From contig NZ_JAUYFU010000006.1 of NCBI RefSeq assembly GCF_030689645.1, positions 22,630 through 86,629 on the forward strand: a stretch of 64,000 nt of DNA. Direction: 5' to 3'. The notes below the pieces were generated by a model. It saw only the letters and a program-made list of their open reading frames with translations, was not told the origin of the DNA and searched no databases. Source of the stretch: Humidesulfovibrio sp. (lineage in GTDB: Bacteria; Desulfobacterota; Desulfovibrionia; Desulfovibrionales; Desulfovibrionaceae). The position numbers were made by a program, and so were the translations under genes. Shown here piece by piece: positions 38,401-46,355 of the stretch (within the stretch, counting starts at the first letter, position 1; every line of letters starts with the position of its first letter).

Positions 38401-38759
38401 TTTGGCAGGCTGCCGCGCGCCTTGGTGATGGCTGCCTGCACGTCCATGGCGGCCTTGTCGATGTCCTTGCCGAGCTCGAACATGAGCGTAACCTGGGTGA
38501 GGCCCTGGCTTGAGGTGGAGCTCATGGACTCCAAGCCGGCGATGGCTGAGAACTGGCGCTCCATGGGCGAAGCCACGGAGGACGCCATGGTCTTGGGGCT
38601 CGCGCCGGGCAGGGTGGCCGTGACCTGGATGACCGGGAAGTCCACGGTGGGCAGGTAGCTCACCGGCAGGTTCACGTAGCTGGCGATGCCGAAGAAGAGC
38701 AGGCCCAGCATGACCAGGGTGGTCATGACAGGCCGGGTGATGAAGAGCTTGGTGTTCAT
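35445..38759 (-). CDS. RND-family multidrug efflux transporter (HAE1 type)
   Basis: A 1104-residue inner-membrane proton/drug antiporter of the hydrophobe/amphiphile RND family. It has the usual twelve helices and two large periplasmic loops, with MNTKLFITRPVMTTLVMLGL at the start, the proton-relay helix LTLAVGFVVDDAIVMLENVV, and GKPSKGLYQ-type pore-domain motifs. The C-terminal 90 residues are an extra charged tail beyond the usual end. Start at 38759 (ATG) lies 11 bases after the fusion-protein stop; the open frame continuing upstream is only an overlap. No outer-membrane channel gene is adjacent. Confidence 0.95.
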   Translation of the reverse strand: MNTKLFITRPVMTTLVMLGLLFFGIASYVNLPVSYLPTVDFPVIQVTATLPGASPKTMASSVASPMERQFSAIAGLESMSSTSSQGLTQVTLMFELGKDIDKAAMDVQAAITKARGSLPNTMTDEPTFEKVNPADSPILWMAISSKSLPLHTVNDYATTFVTQTISMIPGVAKVQLYGEQQYAVRIQLDPRKLGAMGIGLDEVANAIAAENVNLPMGSLDGPHMQTNLDADGQLKRADKYSPVIVAYNDNMPVRLEDLGRVQDSAKSVKTGSWLNNEKTIFLAIKRQPGSNTIDVVNRINAQLPLIRRQLPAAIELRETYDMSKPIKESVDDVKFTLGLSVALVVLVVFLFLRNIPGTVISAVAIPFSIVSTFAVMYFMRFTLDNFSLMALTLAVGFVVDDAIVMLENVVRHMEMGKSPMEAALDGAKEIGPTILSMTISLAVVFVPILFMPGIIGRILNEFAVVITAAILVSGLVSLTLTPMLCSRWLKSGSHLEHRDPLFDKVLAFYRRTLHYALDHRRKTMIASGVLFLATIVLFVLVPKGFLPSDDMGYLFGIVEGPQGVSFDDQAKAQNALTPLLLADPDVRDVIQVVGTGTTNQGYTVVFLKEHRKATADQVLARIQPKLQSQPGLLAFVQNPPMIRMSGKPSKGLYQFTLLSPDTGVLYKASNELVLALSKVKGLAHVTSDLQNNAPQVDLKINRDLATTLGVTAEAIETALYSAYAGRQISTIYAENDSYKVILELLPEYRQDPRALSMLYVRAKSGKLVRLDALVDAQEGTGPITVTHSGQLPSVTISFDLEPGVSLGDAMARVQETSHKTLPDTVNAVFEGTASSFKGSMGTAGFLLLVAIVVIYIILGCLYESFIHPITILSGLPSAAMGGLLSLLLFGAELNLYGFVGIIMLIGIVKKNAIMVVDFAIEAEKTGMPPAEAAFEGSLVRFRPIMMTTMAAIMGAMPIALGFGAGAQARRPLGLVVVGGLVLSQVVTLYLTPVFYTYMDDFNKFMKDKGFTGLMRHLRNHPRWAWAGGLLENGLNRLHGRMSRFGWYRRFVGGVQARHERCCARVELARDWLSRAWGLIRTGKYESKVDLRQGLRDLVRPKDKR

Positions 38760-38770
38760 GGGGGCCGGGC

Positions 38771-39934
38771 CTATTCTGGCTTGGTGGCGTTGGCTGCGGC
38801 TTGGTGTTCCGCCGGGGGTGCAGCCGGTGCGCCGGGCGCGGGCGCCTGCTGCATGGGCGTGGCCTCGACCTTGGCACCGGGAACCAGGCGCAGATGGCCC
38901 TCGACCACCACAGTCTCGCCTGCGGCCAGGCCCTGCTCCAGCACCAGCGCCCCGTATAGCCGGAAGCCCACGGTCACCGGGCGCATGTCGGCCTTGCCGT
39001 CCTTGACCACGAACACGTATGTTCCCTGGGGACCGTTCTGCACGGCGCGGTCGGGCACGATTATGGCGTTTTTGACCGTCTTGAGCACCAGGCCCACGGT
39101 GACGAACTGACCTGGCCACAGGCGGCCCTCGGGGTTCTCGAACCGGGCCTTCATGCGCACCGTGCCGGTGCCGCTCTCCACCTGGTTGTCCATGAAGGTC
39201 AGCACGCCGACTTCCGGGTGGCTCTCCATGCCGGGGGCTGCGGCCTGCACGGTGAGGGGGCCCAGAGCCATGTGCTTGCGGATCTCGTGCAGGTAGCGCT
39301 CCGGCAGGGCGAAGCTCACTTCAAGCGGGGTTGTGGTGTTCACCACGGCCAGAATGTCGTCCTTGTCCTTGACGAAGGTGCCCTCGTCGATGAGCGCGGC
39401 CCCGATGCGACCGTCGATGGGCGAGGTGATGGTGTTGTAGCTCAGGTTCTGCCGGGCCAGTGAGGCCCCGGCCCCGCTGGCCCGCATGGCGTTGCGGGCG
39501 CGCAGGGCGGCGGTGTTCTTCTCCTCATACGATTCGCGGCTGATGACGTCCTGCTCGGCCAGGACCTTGTAGCGCTGGCGATCGCGCTCCAACTGCTCGA
39601 AGTCGACCTTGTCGCGCTGGTGCGTGGCTCCGGCCTGCTGATCCGCGAAGACGTTGATGCGGGGGTCGATGGTGAACAGCAATTGCCCGGCCTTCACCAG
39701 ACTGCCCTCGACAAAGTGGACCTTTTTTATGTGCGCGGCATACTTGCTCTTGATGTTTACCGAAACCGAGGCCTTTATGGTGCCCACAGTGTTGAGCACA
39801 TAGGGCGCGTCCTGCATTTCGGCCTGGGCCGTGACCACCGGAGCTGGGCGTTCCTTGCTTTTGCTGCGGCCACAGGCGGAGAACACGTTGGCGCAGAGCG
39901 TACAAACACACAGCACGATCAGAAGTCGACGCAT
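38771..39934 (-). CDS. RND efflux membrane fusion lipoprotein (periplasmic adaptor)
   Basis: A 387-residue adaptor of the AcrA/MdtA type linking the RND pump to an outer-membrane channel. It has a signal with a lipobox ending FSAC, a lipoyl/hairpin region, and the conserved IDGRIGAALIDEGTFV and ALPERYLHEI segments. The C-terminal tail is Ala/Pro-rich. ATG 39934 is chosen because AGGAG lies 7 bases before it; the frame is open further upstream but without signal. It is co-transcribed with the pump. The 200-base region in front carries two GTGTTTAAC repeats. Confidence 0.93.
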   Translation of the reverse strand: MRRLLIVLCVCTLCANVFSACGRSKSKERPAPVVTAQAEMQDAPYVLNTVGTIKASVSVNIKSKYAAHIKKVHFVEGSLVKAGQLLFTIDPRINVFADQQAGATHQRDKVDFEQLERDRQRYKVLAEQDVISRESYEEKNTAALRARNAMRASGAGASLARQNLSYNTITSPIDGRIGAALIDEGTFVKDKDDILAVVNTTTPLEVSFALPERYLHEIRKHMALGPLTVQAAAPGMESHPEVGVLTFMDNQVESGTGTVRMKARFENPEGRLWPGQFVTVGLVLKTVKNAIIVPDRAVQNGPQGTYVFVVKDGKADMRPVTVGFRLYGALVLEQGLAAGETVVVEGHLRLVPGAKVEATPMQQAPAPGAPAAPPAEHQAAANATKPE

Positions 39935-40145
39935 GGGCTTGCTCCTGGCGGGAGGATTAAAACGGGTGTTTAACATCGTGTTTAACTTGTGGCAACAGGA
40001 AAAGATGATTGTGTAACTGCATGTTTTGAAAGAATTTATTTTAATGTTGTGGCGAGGACTGTTGACCTTGGCCTTGGCAGAGTGGATAGTGCAACCTTCC
40101 ATCCGGCACGGAAGGTGTGCCCCTCAACCCAAGCCAAGGAGGCCA
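39935..40145. promoter_or_regulatory. Divergent region between efflux operon and deoC, with paired repeats
   Basis: The 9-base unit GTGTTTAAC occurs twice, at about 39966 and 39978, spaced 12 bases. It sits about 30 bases before the efflux adaptor start, where an efflux repressor (TetR or similar) would bind. No repressor gene is next to it, so this is a suggestion only. Confidence 0.4.
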
Positions 40146-40844
40146 ATGGTGATTATATCTCCGGCCCAGGCCGCAGCCTTCATTGACCACACCCTCCTTG
40201 CGCCAGACGCCACTGCTGCGGCAATCGAGGCCCTGTGCGCGGAAGCTGTGGCCTATGGCTTCAAGGCCGTGTGCGTGAACCCGTGGCATTTGCCGCGCGC
40301 GGTGGTCTGCCTGCGCGGCGCGCAACCTCTGGCGATTACCGTGGTCGGGTTTCCCCTGGGCGCATCGCAGACCTTGGCCAAGGCGCATGAGGCTGGGCTG
40401 GCCGTGGAGCAGGGCGCAGCCGAGGTGGATATGGTGTTGAACATAGGAGCGTTAAAAAGTGGCGAGGCGGATCTGGTGCGCCAGGATGTGGCCGAGGTGG
40501 TTCGGGCCTGCGCCGGAGCGCCCGTGAAGGTGATTCTGGAGACGTGCCTGCTGGCCGATGCTGAAAAGGAGCTGGCCTGTCGGCTGTCCGTGGATGCGGG
40601 CGCGGCCTTCGTCAAGACCAGCACGGGATTCGCGCGTGGTGGGGCCACCGAGGCCGATGTTGCGCTCATGCGCCGCGTGGTAGGACAGCATGTGGGCGTG
40701 AAGGCCAGCGGGGGCATCCGCACGGCGGACGATTTCCTGCGAATGCTCGCAGCCGGAGCCGACCGCATCGGTGCTTCCGCCGGGGCGGCCATAGTGGCCG
40801 GGCTGCCGCATGTCTTATTATCTGAATCAGGAGGCGTGAAGTGA
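40146..40844 (+). CDS. deoC: Deoxyribose-phosphate aldolase
   Basis: A 232-residue class I aldolase splitting 2-deoxyribose 5-phosphate into glyceraldehyde 3-phosphate and acetaldehyde. The Schiff-base lysine sits in AFVKTSTGF, and the second lysine in VGVKASGGIRT, both textbook. The start at 40146 follows AGGAGG; an upstream in-frame start (40026) adds a segment with no family match. Its stop overlaps the GTG of the next gene, so the two are translationally coupled, although nucleoside salvage and cobalamin synthesis are not obviously related. Confidence 0.95.
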   Translation: MVIISPAQAAAFIDHTLLAPDATAAAIEALCAEAVAYGFKAVCVNPWHLPRAVVCLRGAQPLAITVVGFPLGASQTLAKAHEAGLAVEQGAAEVDMVLNIGALKSGEADLVRQDVAEVVRACAGAPVKVILETCLLADAEKELACRLSVDAGAAFVKTSTGFARGGATEADVALMRRVVGQHVGVKASGGIRTADDFLRMLAAGADRIGASAGAAIVAGLPHVLLSESGGVK

Positions 40845-41518
40845 GCCACATGACCCCGGAGAATATTGCCGTGCGCGACATCAGGCTCGGCCAGGATATC
40901 GAGACCGAGTCCCTGCGCATCATCGACTCCGAGGTGCCGGAGCCCAGGCCCTACCAGGGCGCGCAGTGGCAGGTGGTGCGGCGCATGATCCACACCTCGG
41001 CGGATTTTGAGATGCTGGACCTTGTGCGCTTCCATCCCGGGGCTGTGGAGGCTGGGCTGGCCGCGCTTCACAGGGGCTGCATCCTGGTGACGGACACGGA
41101 AATGGCCCGCGCGGGCATCCCGGACCGGCGCATGGACGCGCTCAACTGCTCTGTGCGCTGCCTCATGCGCGATCCCGAGGTGCTGGCCCTTTCGCAAACG
41201 CAGGGCAGCACCCGCGCCCGTGCGGCCATGGACTTTGCCGTGGAGCGGCTGGAGCCGGAAATTTACGTCATCGGCAATGCGCCAACGGCGCTTCTGCGCC
41301 TGCTGGAGCACATAGAGGCCGGGCGCGCAGCCCCGGCGCTCATTGTGGGCATGCCTGTGGGCTTTGTCAACGCTGCGGAATCCAAGGCTTTGCTTCTGGC
41401 CCAGGATCGCGTACAGTTCATCACCATCGAGGGCCGCAAGGGCGGCTCGGCCCTGGCCGCAAGCGTCATCAACGCCTTGGCGGACATGGCGCTGATGCAA
41501 CGCAAGGAGAAAGCATGA
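40841..41518 (+). CDS. cobH: Precorrin-8X methylmutase
   Basis: A 225-residue enzyme of corrin ring synthesis that moves a methyl group from C11 to C12 (CobH/CbiC). The active-site histidine lies in RRMIHTSADFEM; other landmarks are LVTDTEMARAGI, GNAPTALLRLLE and GMPVGFVNAAESK. The GTG at 40841 is chosen because AGGAGG lies 6 bases before it; it overlaps the deoC stop. Other cobalamin genes are not in the window, so this is an isolated member of the pathway. cbiC would be the name for the anaerobic pathway; the two cannot be told apart by sequence alone. Confidence 0.93.
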   Translation: MSHMTPENIAVRDIRLGQDIETESLRIIDSEVPEPRPYQGAQWQVVRRMIHTSADFEMLDLVRFHPGAVEAGLAALHRGCILVTDTEMARAGIPDRRMDALNCSVRCLMRDPEVLALSQTQGSTRARAAMDFAVERLEPEIYVIGNAPTALLRLLEHIEAGRAAPALIVGMPVGFVNAAESKALLLAQDRVQFITIEGRKGGSALAASVINALADMALMQRKEKA

Positions 41519-41961
41519 ATCTTCGCCTCACCACCGTGACTTTGGGCGTGGACGACCTGAGCCGCGCCTCGGCGTTTTACGAGCAGGGCCTGGGGCTTGC
41601 CCCCTCGGCCATCAGCCAGGGAGACATCCGCTTCTACCAGTGCGGACCAGTGGTCCTGGCTCTGTACCCGCGCAAGGCTCTGCTGGAGGACGCGCACCTG
41701 CCCGAGGAGCGCCTGGGCGACCCGGGACGCTTCGACGGCGTGACCTTGGCCTGCAATTGCGCCAGCCGCGAGGACGTGGACCAGACGCTGTCCCGGGCCG
41801 TGGCTGCCGGGGCCAAGCTGGTTAAGCCTGCGCAGGATGTTTTCTGGGGCGGCTATTCCGGGTACTTCGAGGATCCGGATGGCCACCTTTGGGAGTTGGC
41901 CTACGCGTCGTTCTTCGAGCTGAACGCCCAGGGCGGGCTGGTGCTGCCCGCGTCGCAATGA
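41515..41961 (+). CDS. Glyoxalase/VOC-family protein
   Basis: A 148-residue protein of the vicinal-oxygen-chelate fold, with two beta-alpha-beta-beta-beta modules. VTLGVDDLSRASAFYEQGLG begins the first and GYFEDPDGHLWELAYA ends the second, giving the usual metal ligands (His and Glu). The substrate cannot be deduced. The ATG overlaps the cobH stop (ATGA at 41515), and its own stop overlaps the following L,D-transpeptidase start, forming an unbroken coupled cluster from deoC. Confidence 0.9.
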   Translation: MNLRLTTVTLGVDDLSRASAFYEQGLGLAPSAISQGDIRFYQCGPVVLALYPRKALLEDAHLPEERLGDPGRFDGVTLACNCASREDVDQTLSRAVAAGAKLVKPAQDVFWGGYSGYFEDPDGHLWELAYASFFELNAQGGLVLPASQ

Positions 41962-42713
41962 GCCTGCGCAGCCTGCTGATCGCCGTGGCGCTGCTGAGCC
42001 TCGTTGCGTGCGCGCCGAAGCCTGTGCCTCTTGGAGGAGCGGACCTGACGCGCCCGGCCCTGCAACTGTTGCTGGTGGTGGCCGAGGACTGGCAGTACAC
42101 CGAGACCGTTTTACAGCGCTTCGAACGTTCGTCGCCGGATGCAGCTTGGGCGCGCGTGGGCCAGCCGCTGCCCGTGAACCTGGGCCGCAGTGGCCTTGGA
42201 TGGGGCCGGGGGCTGCATGGTCAAGCCCTTGGAGCCGGTCCGGTGAAGCGCGAGGGCGATGGCCGCGCCCCGGCAGGCCTTTTTGGTCTAGGGGTCGGCT
42301 TTGCGCAAGACCCGGCAGAGGTGGGCGCAGCGCGTCTGCCTCTCCTGCGGACCGACGCCACCTTGTTTTGCGTGGATGACGCCGCTTCCCCTCAATACAA
42401 CCAGATAGTTCAGACTGGTGGCAAGCCTGCGGCTTGGCGCAGCGCCGAGGACATGGTCCGGACCGACGGGCAGTACCGCCTGGGCGTGTTTGTGCGGCAC
42501 AACACCGACCCGGTCGAGCCTGGCGCAGGCTCATGCATCTTCTTGCACATCTGGCCAAGGCAGGGCGTTGCTTCCTCCGGGTGCACGAGCATGGCTGCCG
42601 ACGACATGCTCTCTTTGCTGCGCTGGCTCGACGCGGACAAGGGCCCGGTGCTGGCCCAGCTGCCCCGCCGGGACTTTGAACGCTTGCGCAGTGCCTGGCG
42701 TTTGCCGGACTAG
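41958..42713 (+). CDS. L,D-transpeptidase (YkuD-like) lipoprotein
   Basis: A 251-residue exported protein with a lipobox (LSLVAC near residue 17). Its catalytic domain carries the L,D-transpeptidase signature: IFLHIWPRQGVA followed by SSGCTSMA, with the catalytic Cys inside GC and the conserved His before it. Such enzymes make 3-3 cross-links in peptidoglycan or attach lipoproteins. The ATG at 41958 overlaps the VOC-gene stop, and a strong terminator follows. Confidence 0.87.
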   Translation: MSLRSLLIAVALLSLVACAPKPVPLGGADLTRPALQLLLVVAEDWQYTETVLQRFERSSPDAAWARVGQPLPVNLGRSGLGWGRGLHGQALGAGPVKREGDGRAPAGLFGLGVGFAQDPAEVGAARLPLLRTDATLFCVDDAASPQYNQIVQTGGKPAAWRSAEDMVRTDGQYRLGVFVRHNTDPVEPGAGSCIFLHIWPRQGVASSGCTSMAADDMLSLLRWLDADKGPVLAQLPRRDFERLRSAWRLPD

Positions 42714-42735
42714 GCTGTTTGCCCGCCGGACGATG

Positions 42736-42770
42736 AAAAAGGCGGCTCCGTTTCCGGCAGCCGCCTTTTT
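42736..42770. terminator. Bidirectional intrinsic terminator
   Basis: AAAAAGGCGGCT and AGCCGCCTTTTT form a hairpin flanked by A and T runs on both sides. It closes the transpeptidase cluster and also the leftward Spy-like gene. Confidence 0.95.
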
Positions 42771-42803
42771 GGCGTCAATGAGTCTGGTTAGGTGCTGGTG
42801 CCG

Positions 42804-43415
42804 TTAGTTCTTGTGAGCGTCATGGGCAGCAGGGGCCTCGGGGGCAGCAGGAGCTGCAGCAGGCGCGCCGCCCATCATCATTCCGCCCATCATTCCGCCC
42901 TTCATGCCGCCCATCATGCCGCCCATCATGGGGCAACCCTTGCCGCCCATCATTCCGCCCATCATTCCGCTCATCATGCCATGTCCCATGACGGGCACGC
43001 GCAGGCCGGTCTCCTTGAACATGCGAGCGCGAAACTTGCTGTTTTCCTGCAGCATCTTGGCGGTCAGGTCGGCGATGTCGCGGATGACGCCCTTGGCCTT
43101 GGAGGACTCGCCCTCGCCTGCGGCGTTGAGGGCCTCAAGCTCCGCAGACTTGGCATAGACGCTCTGGTGCAGGGGGAACATGGCACTGGCGTTGGCGTCC
43201 ATGAGCTTGCGAGCTGTTGCCTGCTTCTCCGGGGAAAGCTGCGACAGGGGGCCCATCATGGCTCCCATGCCCATGCCGCCATGCGCACCATGGAAACCGG
43301 CGGCGGGCACAGGGGCCGGGGCGTCTTTCTTGGGGGCCTCGGCGGCCAGGGCCAGGGAGGAGGACAGGACGACAGTTGCGCAGGTGGCCGCAAGGATCTT
43401 TGGGAAACGCTTCAT
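42804..43415 (-). CDS. Met/His-rich periplasmic Spy/ZraP-like protein
   Basis: A 203-residue secreted protein with signal peptide MKRFPKILAATCATVVLSSS ending AEA-type. The middle (LSPEKQATARKLM, then two helices) matches the Spy/CpxP/ZraP metal-resistance helical repeat family. The C-terminal 60 residues are an unusual Met/Gly stretch with repeated MMGGM units, well suited to bind Cu(I). ATG 43415 follows a normal ribosome site; a longer in-frame start lacks a signal peptide. It lies in a row with two other Met-rich genes and a multicopper oxidase. Confidence 0.88.
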   Translation of the reverse strand: MKRFPKILAATCATVVLSSSLALAAEAPKKDAPAPVPAAGFHGAHGGMGMGAMMGPLSQLSPEKQATARKLMDANASAMFPLHQSVYAKSAELEALNAAGEGESSKAKGVIRDIADLTAKMLQENSKFRARMFKETGLRVPVMGHGMMSGMMGGMMGGKGCPMMGGMMGGMKGGMMGGMMMGGAPAAAPAAPEAPAAHDAHKN

Positions 43416-43568
43416 GGTGTGCTCTCTTTTTTTGGGGTTGCCGGCCCGAGGTGCGGGCCTATTCATGTTAATCAGCGGCGCGTGTGCGCCGAACGCCTGC
43501 GAAATTAAACCCATGTTTTATGGCCGGGCTGCGCGCTGCGAAGCGTCACAGCCCGGAGGACATTTGTT

Positions 43569-43892
43569 CTAGAAACTGCGGTCCTGCATGGCCATGTGGC
43601 CCGCTCCCTTCATTCCCATGTGGCCCCCGCCGTGCATCCCACTCATTCCGGAGCCCATGCGGCCTGCTCCCATTGTGTTGCCGTTCATCATCCGGTTTCC
43701 CATCACCTGGCTTCCCATCTTTTGGCCGTCCATTGTTTGGTATCCCATCTGACCAGTGCTTGCGACCGGACATTGCACCTGTGTGGCGGCGGCGGTGTTC
43801 TTCGGGGAAATGGCATCAGCGGCCAGGGCCAGGGACGCGCTCAGGGCGACTGCGGCGCAGGTGGCGGTGAGAATCTTTGTGAGACGCTTCAT
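43569..43892 (-). CDS. Small Met/Gly/His-rich secreted protein
   Basis: A 107-residue secreted protein with signal MKRLTKILTATCAAVALSAS and the same length and pattern of export signal as the preceding gene, so the two probably share ancestry or regulation. The mature part is low complexity: MG, NRMMNGNT, GMHGGGHMGMK, rich in Met and His for Cu(I)/Cu(II) binding. No enzymatic domain is visible. It is probably a periplasmic copper sponge or chaperone for the oxidase upstream. Confidence 0.75.
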   Translation of the reverse strand: MKRLTKILTATCAAVALSASLALAADAISPKNTAAATQVQCPVASTGQMGYQTMDGQKMGSQVMGNRMMNGNTMGAGRMGSGMSGMHGGGHMGMKGAGHMAMQDRSF

Positions 43893-44087
43893 GGTAATCC
43901 TCCTGGACTGTTTCCGGCGGCAGGAGCGCCGTCAGCATGCCAGGAATAAGCATACGCTGTGCCAACAGTAAAAGTTCCATCATAACAGCTTGTTGTATTG
44001 TTTGGCCTTGCGGCGTTGTGCATTTTGATGCACATCCTCTGGCGTTGTGGCTCAATACGGTACTGTTTTGTGCAGCTTTTGTCGCAC

Positions 44088-45767
44088 TCACGCACGACCA
44101 TCCGTTTCCTTTACACGGACATTGAGCATCATGCCCTGATCCTCGTGCTCCAGGTTGTGGCAGTGCAGCAGGAATGTCTGCTCGCCCGCATAGGACGGAA
44201 AGCCGAAATCCGTCACGATGGTCACGCTTTCGCCCGGCCATACCAGCACTGTGTCCTTGAGGCCAAGATCCGTGGCCAGCCTGCCCGTGGCGTCAACTGC
44301 ACGAATGCCTACCTGCTGCGGGCTACCCCGGCGCGACACCACGCGGAAGAAGTAGCCGTGCAGATGCATGGGGTGGGGCATGCCGTCCTTGGCTCCGGCG
44401 AACTCCCAGGCCGTTGGCGCACGGCGCTCCACAACCACGGGCGCGGCGTTCATGTCAAAGGTCAGCCCGGCGATGGTCCAGCGGCCATGGTGGCGGTCCA
44501 GGGCCAAGTCGAAGCGGCGCGGCGCTCCCCCAGCCAAAGCAGGGGCCGCTGCGGTCAGGCTGGACAGGCGAGCGGGGATCCTGCGGTCATAGGACACTAC
44601 GCGATCCACCCGGAGGCGCAGGATGGGGTAGGAAGCGCCCTCTGCCAGAGGAGCGGCTTGGGAACTCGCACCGTGTTCTCCCGGCGCAGAGGCCGTGTGC
44701 CCGCCGCTTTGCGGAGTGTCACTACCAGCCCCATGGCCAGCGCCGTGACCCATGCCCGGCATGTCGCCCATATCTTCGTTGTGCATGGGATCAAAGGTCG
44801 CGTTGGACAGGATGACTTCCTGGCCGGGCTTCATGCCCCGCAGGTCCAACAGCAGTTCCACACGTTCCCCCGGAGCCAGGAACACCGCGTCCAGGGTGCG
44901 CGGGGCGTCCAGCAGGCCGCCGTCGTTGCCGATGAGCGCAAAGGGCATTGGGCGTCCGTCGCGCAGGAAGCGCAGATTGAAAATGCGCGCCGTGCAGCCG
45001 TTGAGCAATCGCAGGCGGTACAGGCGGGTGGCTGCGTTCAGGCTTGGCTGGCGCGCTCCGTTGGCCAGCACCTCCGTGCCCAGGTAGCCCATAAGCAGGT
45101 CGTCCTTGCCGGGTGCGTACACAAGACCGCCGTGGGCGTCGAAGCGCTTGTCCTGCAGCACTATGGGGATGTCCGTCACTCCCAGGGTCAGGTCCAATTC
45201 GCGCGACAGGGCTTCTTCTTCGGCATCGCGCACCAGGAAGAAAGAGGCCAGGCCCAGGTACGATTGCTTGGCCGTGAGACCGTGCGGGTGCGGGTGGTAC
45301 CAGTAGGTGCCTGCGCGGTTGGTGATGGGGAAGCCGTAATCATAGTGCCCGCCTGGAGCGACTGCGTAGGAAGGATGCCCGGCCTGCCGCCAGTCTCCGT
45401 CCACCCCGTGCCAATGGATGATGGTGGGCTCGTCCAGTTTGTTCACCAGCCGGGCGCGGAAATCCTGGCCCTTTTGCAGCACCAGTATGGGGTTGCGCCA
45501 GAGGCGGCCTTCCTGCCGGGCTTCGTACGCCAGCATCCGCGAGCCGGTTGCGGGCAGCAGGCCTGGCACATCGGTGGCGGTCAGGGTGAGAGGGGCGGTG
45601 GGGCGAAGCAGTCCGTAGAGACCTTCAGCTTGCGGGAGTGGCAGAGGGTTGCCCGTTGTGGACGCGAAAATGCGGCTCGGCAGCAGCCCGAAAAGGGCTT
45701 GGTGGGCCAGGGCCAGGGCAGAAGCCTTGGCTGACAGGGAGAGGAATTCTCTGCGCGATTGGGGCAT
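44088..45767 (-). CDS. Tat-exported multicopper oxidase
   Basis: A 559-residue three-domain multicopper oxidase of the CueO/CopA type that oxidises Cu(I) in the periplasm. It has a Tat signal (QSRREFLSL), first copper site IIHWHGVDG, trinuclear ligands YWYHPHPHG and HPMHLHGYFF, and the type 1/3 site HCHNLEHEDQGMM. An internal Met/His/Gly-rich loop (GDMPGMGHGAGHGAGSD) is like the Met-rich loop that feeds Cu(I) to CueO. GGAGA lies before ATG 45767; an earlier in-frame start would disrupt the Tat signal. It is preceded by a MerR-type promoter. Confidence 0.94.
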   Translation of the reverse strand: MPQSRREFLSLSAKASALALAHQALFGLLPSRIFASTTGNPLPLPQAEGLYGLLRPTAPLTLTATDVPGLLPATGSRMLAYEARQEGRLWRNPILVLQKGQDFRARLVNKLDEPTIIHWHGVDGDWRQAGHPSYAVAPGGHYDYGFPITNRAGTYWYHPHPHGLTAKQSYLGLASFFLVRDAEEEALSRELDLTLGVTDIPIVLQDKRFDAHGGLVYAPGKDDLLMGYLGTEVLANGARQPSLNAATRLYRLRLLNGCTARIFNLRFLRDGRPMPFALIGNDGGLLDAPRTLDAVFLAPGERVELLLDLRGMKPGQEVILSNATFDPMHNEDMGDMPGMGHGAGHGAGSDTPQSGGHTASAPGEHGASSQAAPLAEGASYPILRLRVDRVVSYDRRIPARLSSLTAAAPALAGGAPRRFDLALDRHHGRWTIAGLTFDMNAAPVVVERRAPTAWEFAGAKDGMPHPMHLHGYFFRVVSRRGSPQQVGIRAVDATGRLATDLGLKDTVLVWPGESVTIVTDFGFPSYAGEQTFLLHCHNLEHEDQGMMLNVRVKETDGRA

Positions 45768-45798
45768 GGCGTCTCCTTTCCGGTATGGGGGCATATTC

Positions 45799-45830
45799 AT
45801 TTAATGTACGCTTGAGAGCTCAAAGGTCAA
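45799..45830 (-). promoter_or_regulatory. MerR/CueR-type promoter and operator for the oxidase
   Basis: On the minus strand the sequence reads TTGACC, then a dyad CTTTGAGCTCTCAAG, then TTAAAT, with about 20 bases between the boxes. The over-long spacer with a palindrome inside it is the hallmark of promoters controlled by MerR-family metal regulators such as CueR and ZntR. It lies 32 bases before the oxidase ATG. No MerR-family gene is in the window, so the regulator would be elsewhere. Confidence 0.6.
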
Positions 45831-46103
45831 GTTTGCGAGAAGGCAACAAGCACGAAAAAAATATTGCCACTGGAATTGGCCGGATACGGCAAAACGGTCT
45901 TTTCATCTTAAATTTCCCCTTGCATAACCGCGACGACATTGTATGGTGAAACTGGAACTGTCTCCATTGTGCTAGTGATTTCTGTATGTTGCTGTTGTTG
46001 TTGTGAGGAAGAGCTACCGCACCAGGAAGGGCCTTCAGGGCGGCATAAAGAATTTGAAGCGGTTAGCGCGAGAGTGTGTACAGAGGAACAGGAGGGGGAG
46101 CAT
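45831..46103. other. 273-base region between the oxidase promoter and the next gene
   Basis: No gene is evident. It contains A/T-rich stretches (45850-45920) and a repetitive TGTTGCTGTTGTTGTTGTGA near 45984. It should hold the promoter for the small gene at 46104. An apparent coding extension upstream of that gene would encode six cysteines in a row and lacks a ribosome site, so I judge it non-coding. Confidence 0.4.
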
Positions 46104-46355
46104 ATGGACCTGAGAGGAAAGCGAGTGTTCACTGCGAAGATGCAGTTGTTGGATGGGTGGGAGGTTCGGCCTTTTGCGGTCAAGACTCCCGAAGGCTCTT
46201 TTGCCCCGTGCCTCTCCACTCGAAAACATTCCCCTGGCTCCCCTGGCACGGTCTATTCACTCGATCGGGTTTGCGCCAACCTTGAGGAGGCCTTTGAGCT
46301 GGCTTTGGCCAAGGGGCGTAGCCTTGTGATGGGCGGAGTCAAATCCGCAGCATGA
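46104..46355 (+). CDS. Small protein of unknown function
   Basis: An 83-residue soluble protein (DLRGKRVFTAKMQLLDGWEV, then a segment ending LAKGRSLVMGGV) that I cannot place in a family. GGAGGGGGAG gives a strong ribosome site 5 bases before the ATG. It is followed by a terminator. It lies inside a copper-handling island but has no Met/His enrichment and only two cysteines. Confidence 0.6.
   Translation: MDLRGKRVFTAKMQLLDGWEVRPFAVKTPEGSFAPCLSTRKHSPGSPGTVYSLDRVCANLEEAFELALAKGRSLVMGGVKSAA

Noticed and set aside
38760..39119. An N-terminal extension of the RND pump overlapping the adaptor gene
   Set aside because: The adaptor is a clear full-length protein in another frame; the pump begins at MNTKLF, the normal family start.
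45939..46103. An upstream extension of the small gene, with six cysteines in a row
   Set aside because: It lacks a ribosome site, and a strong one exists at 46104; the Cys run comes from a TGT/TGC repeat.
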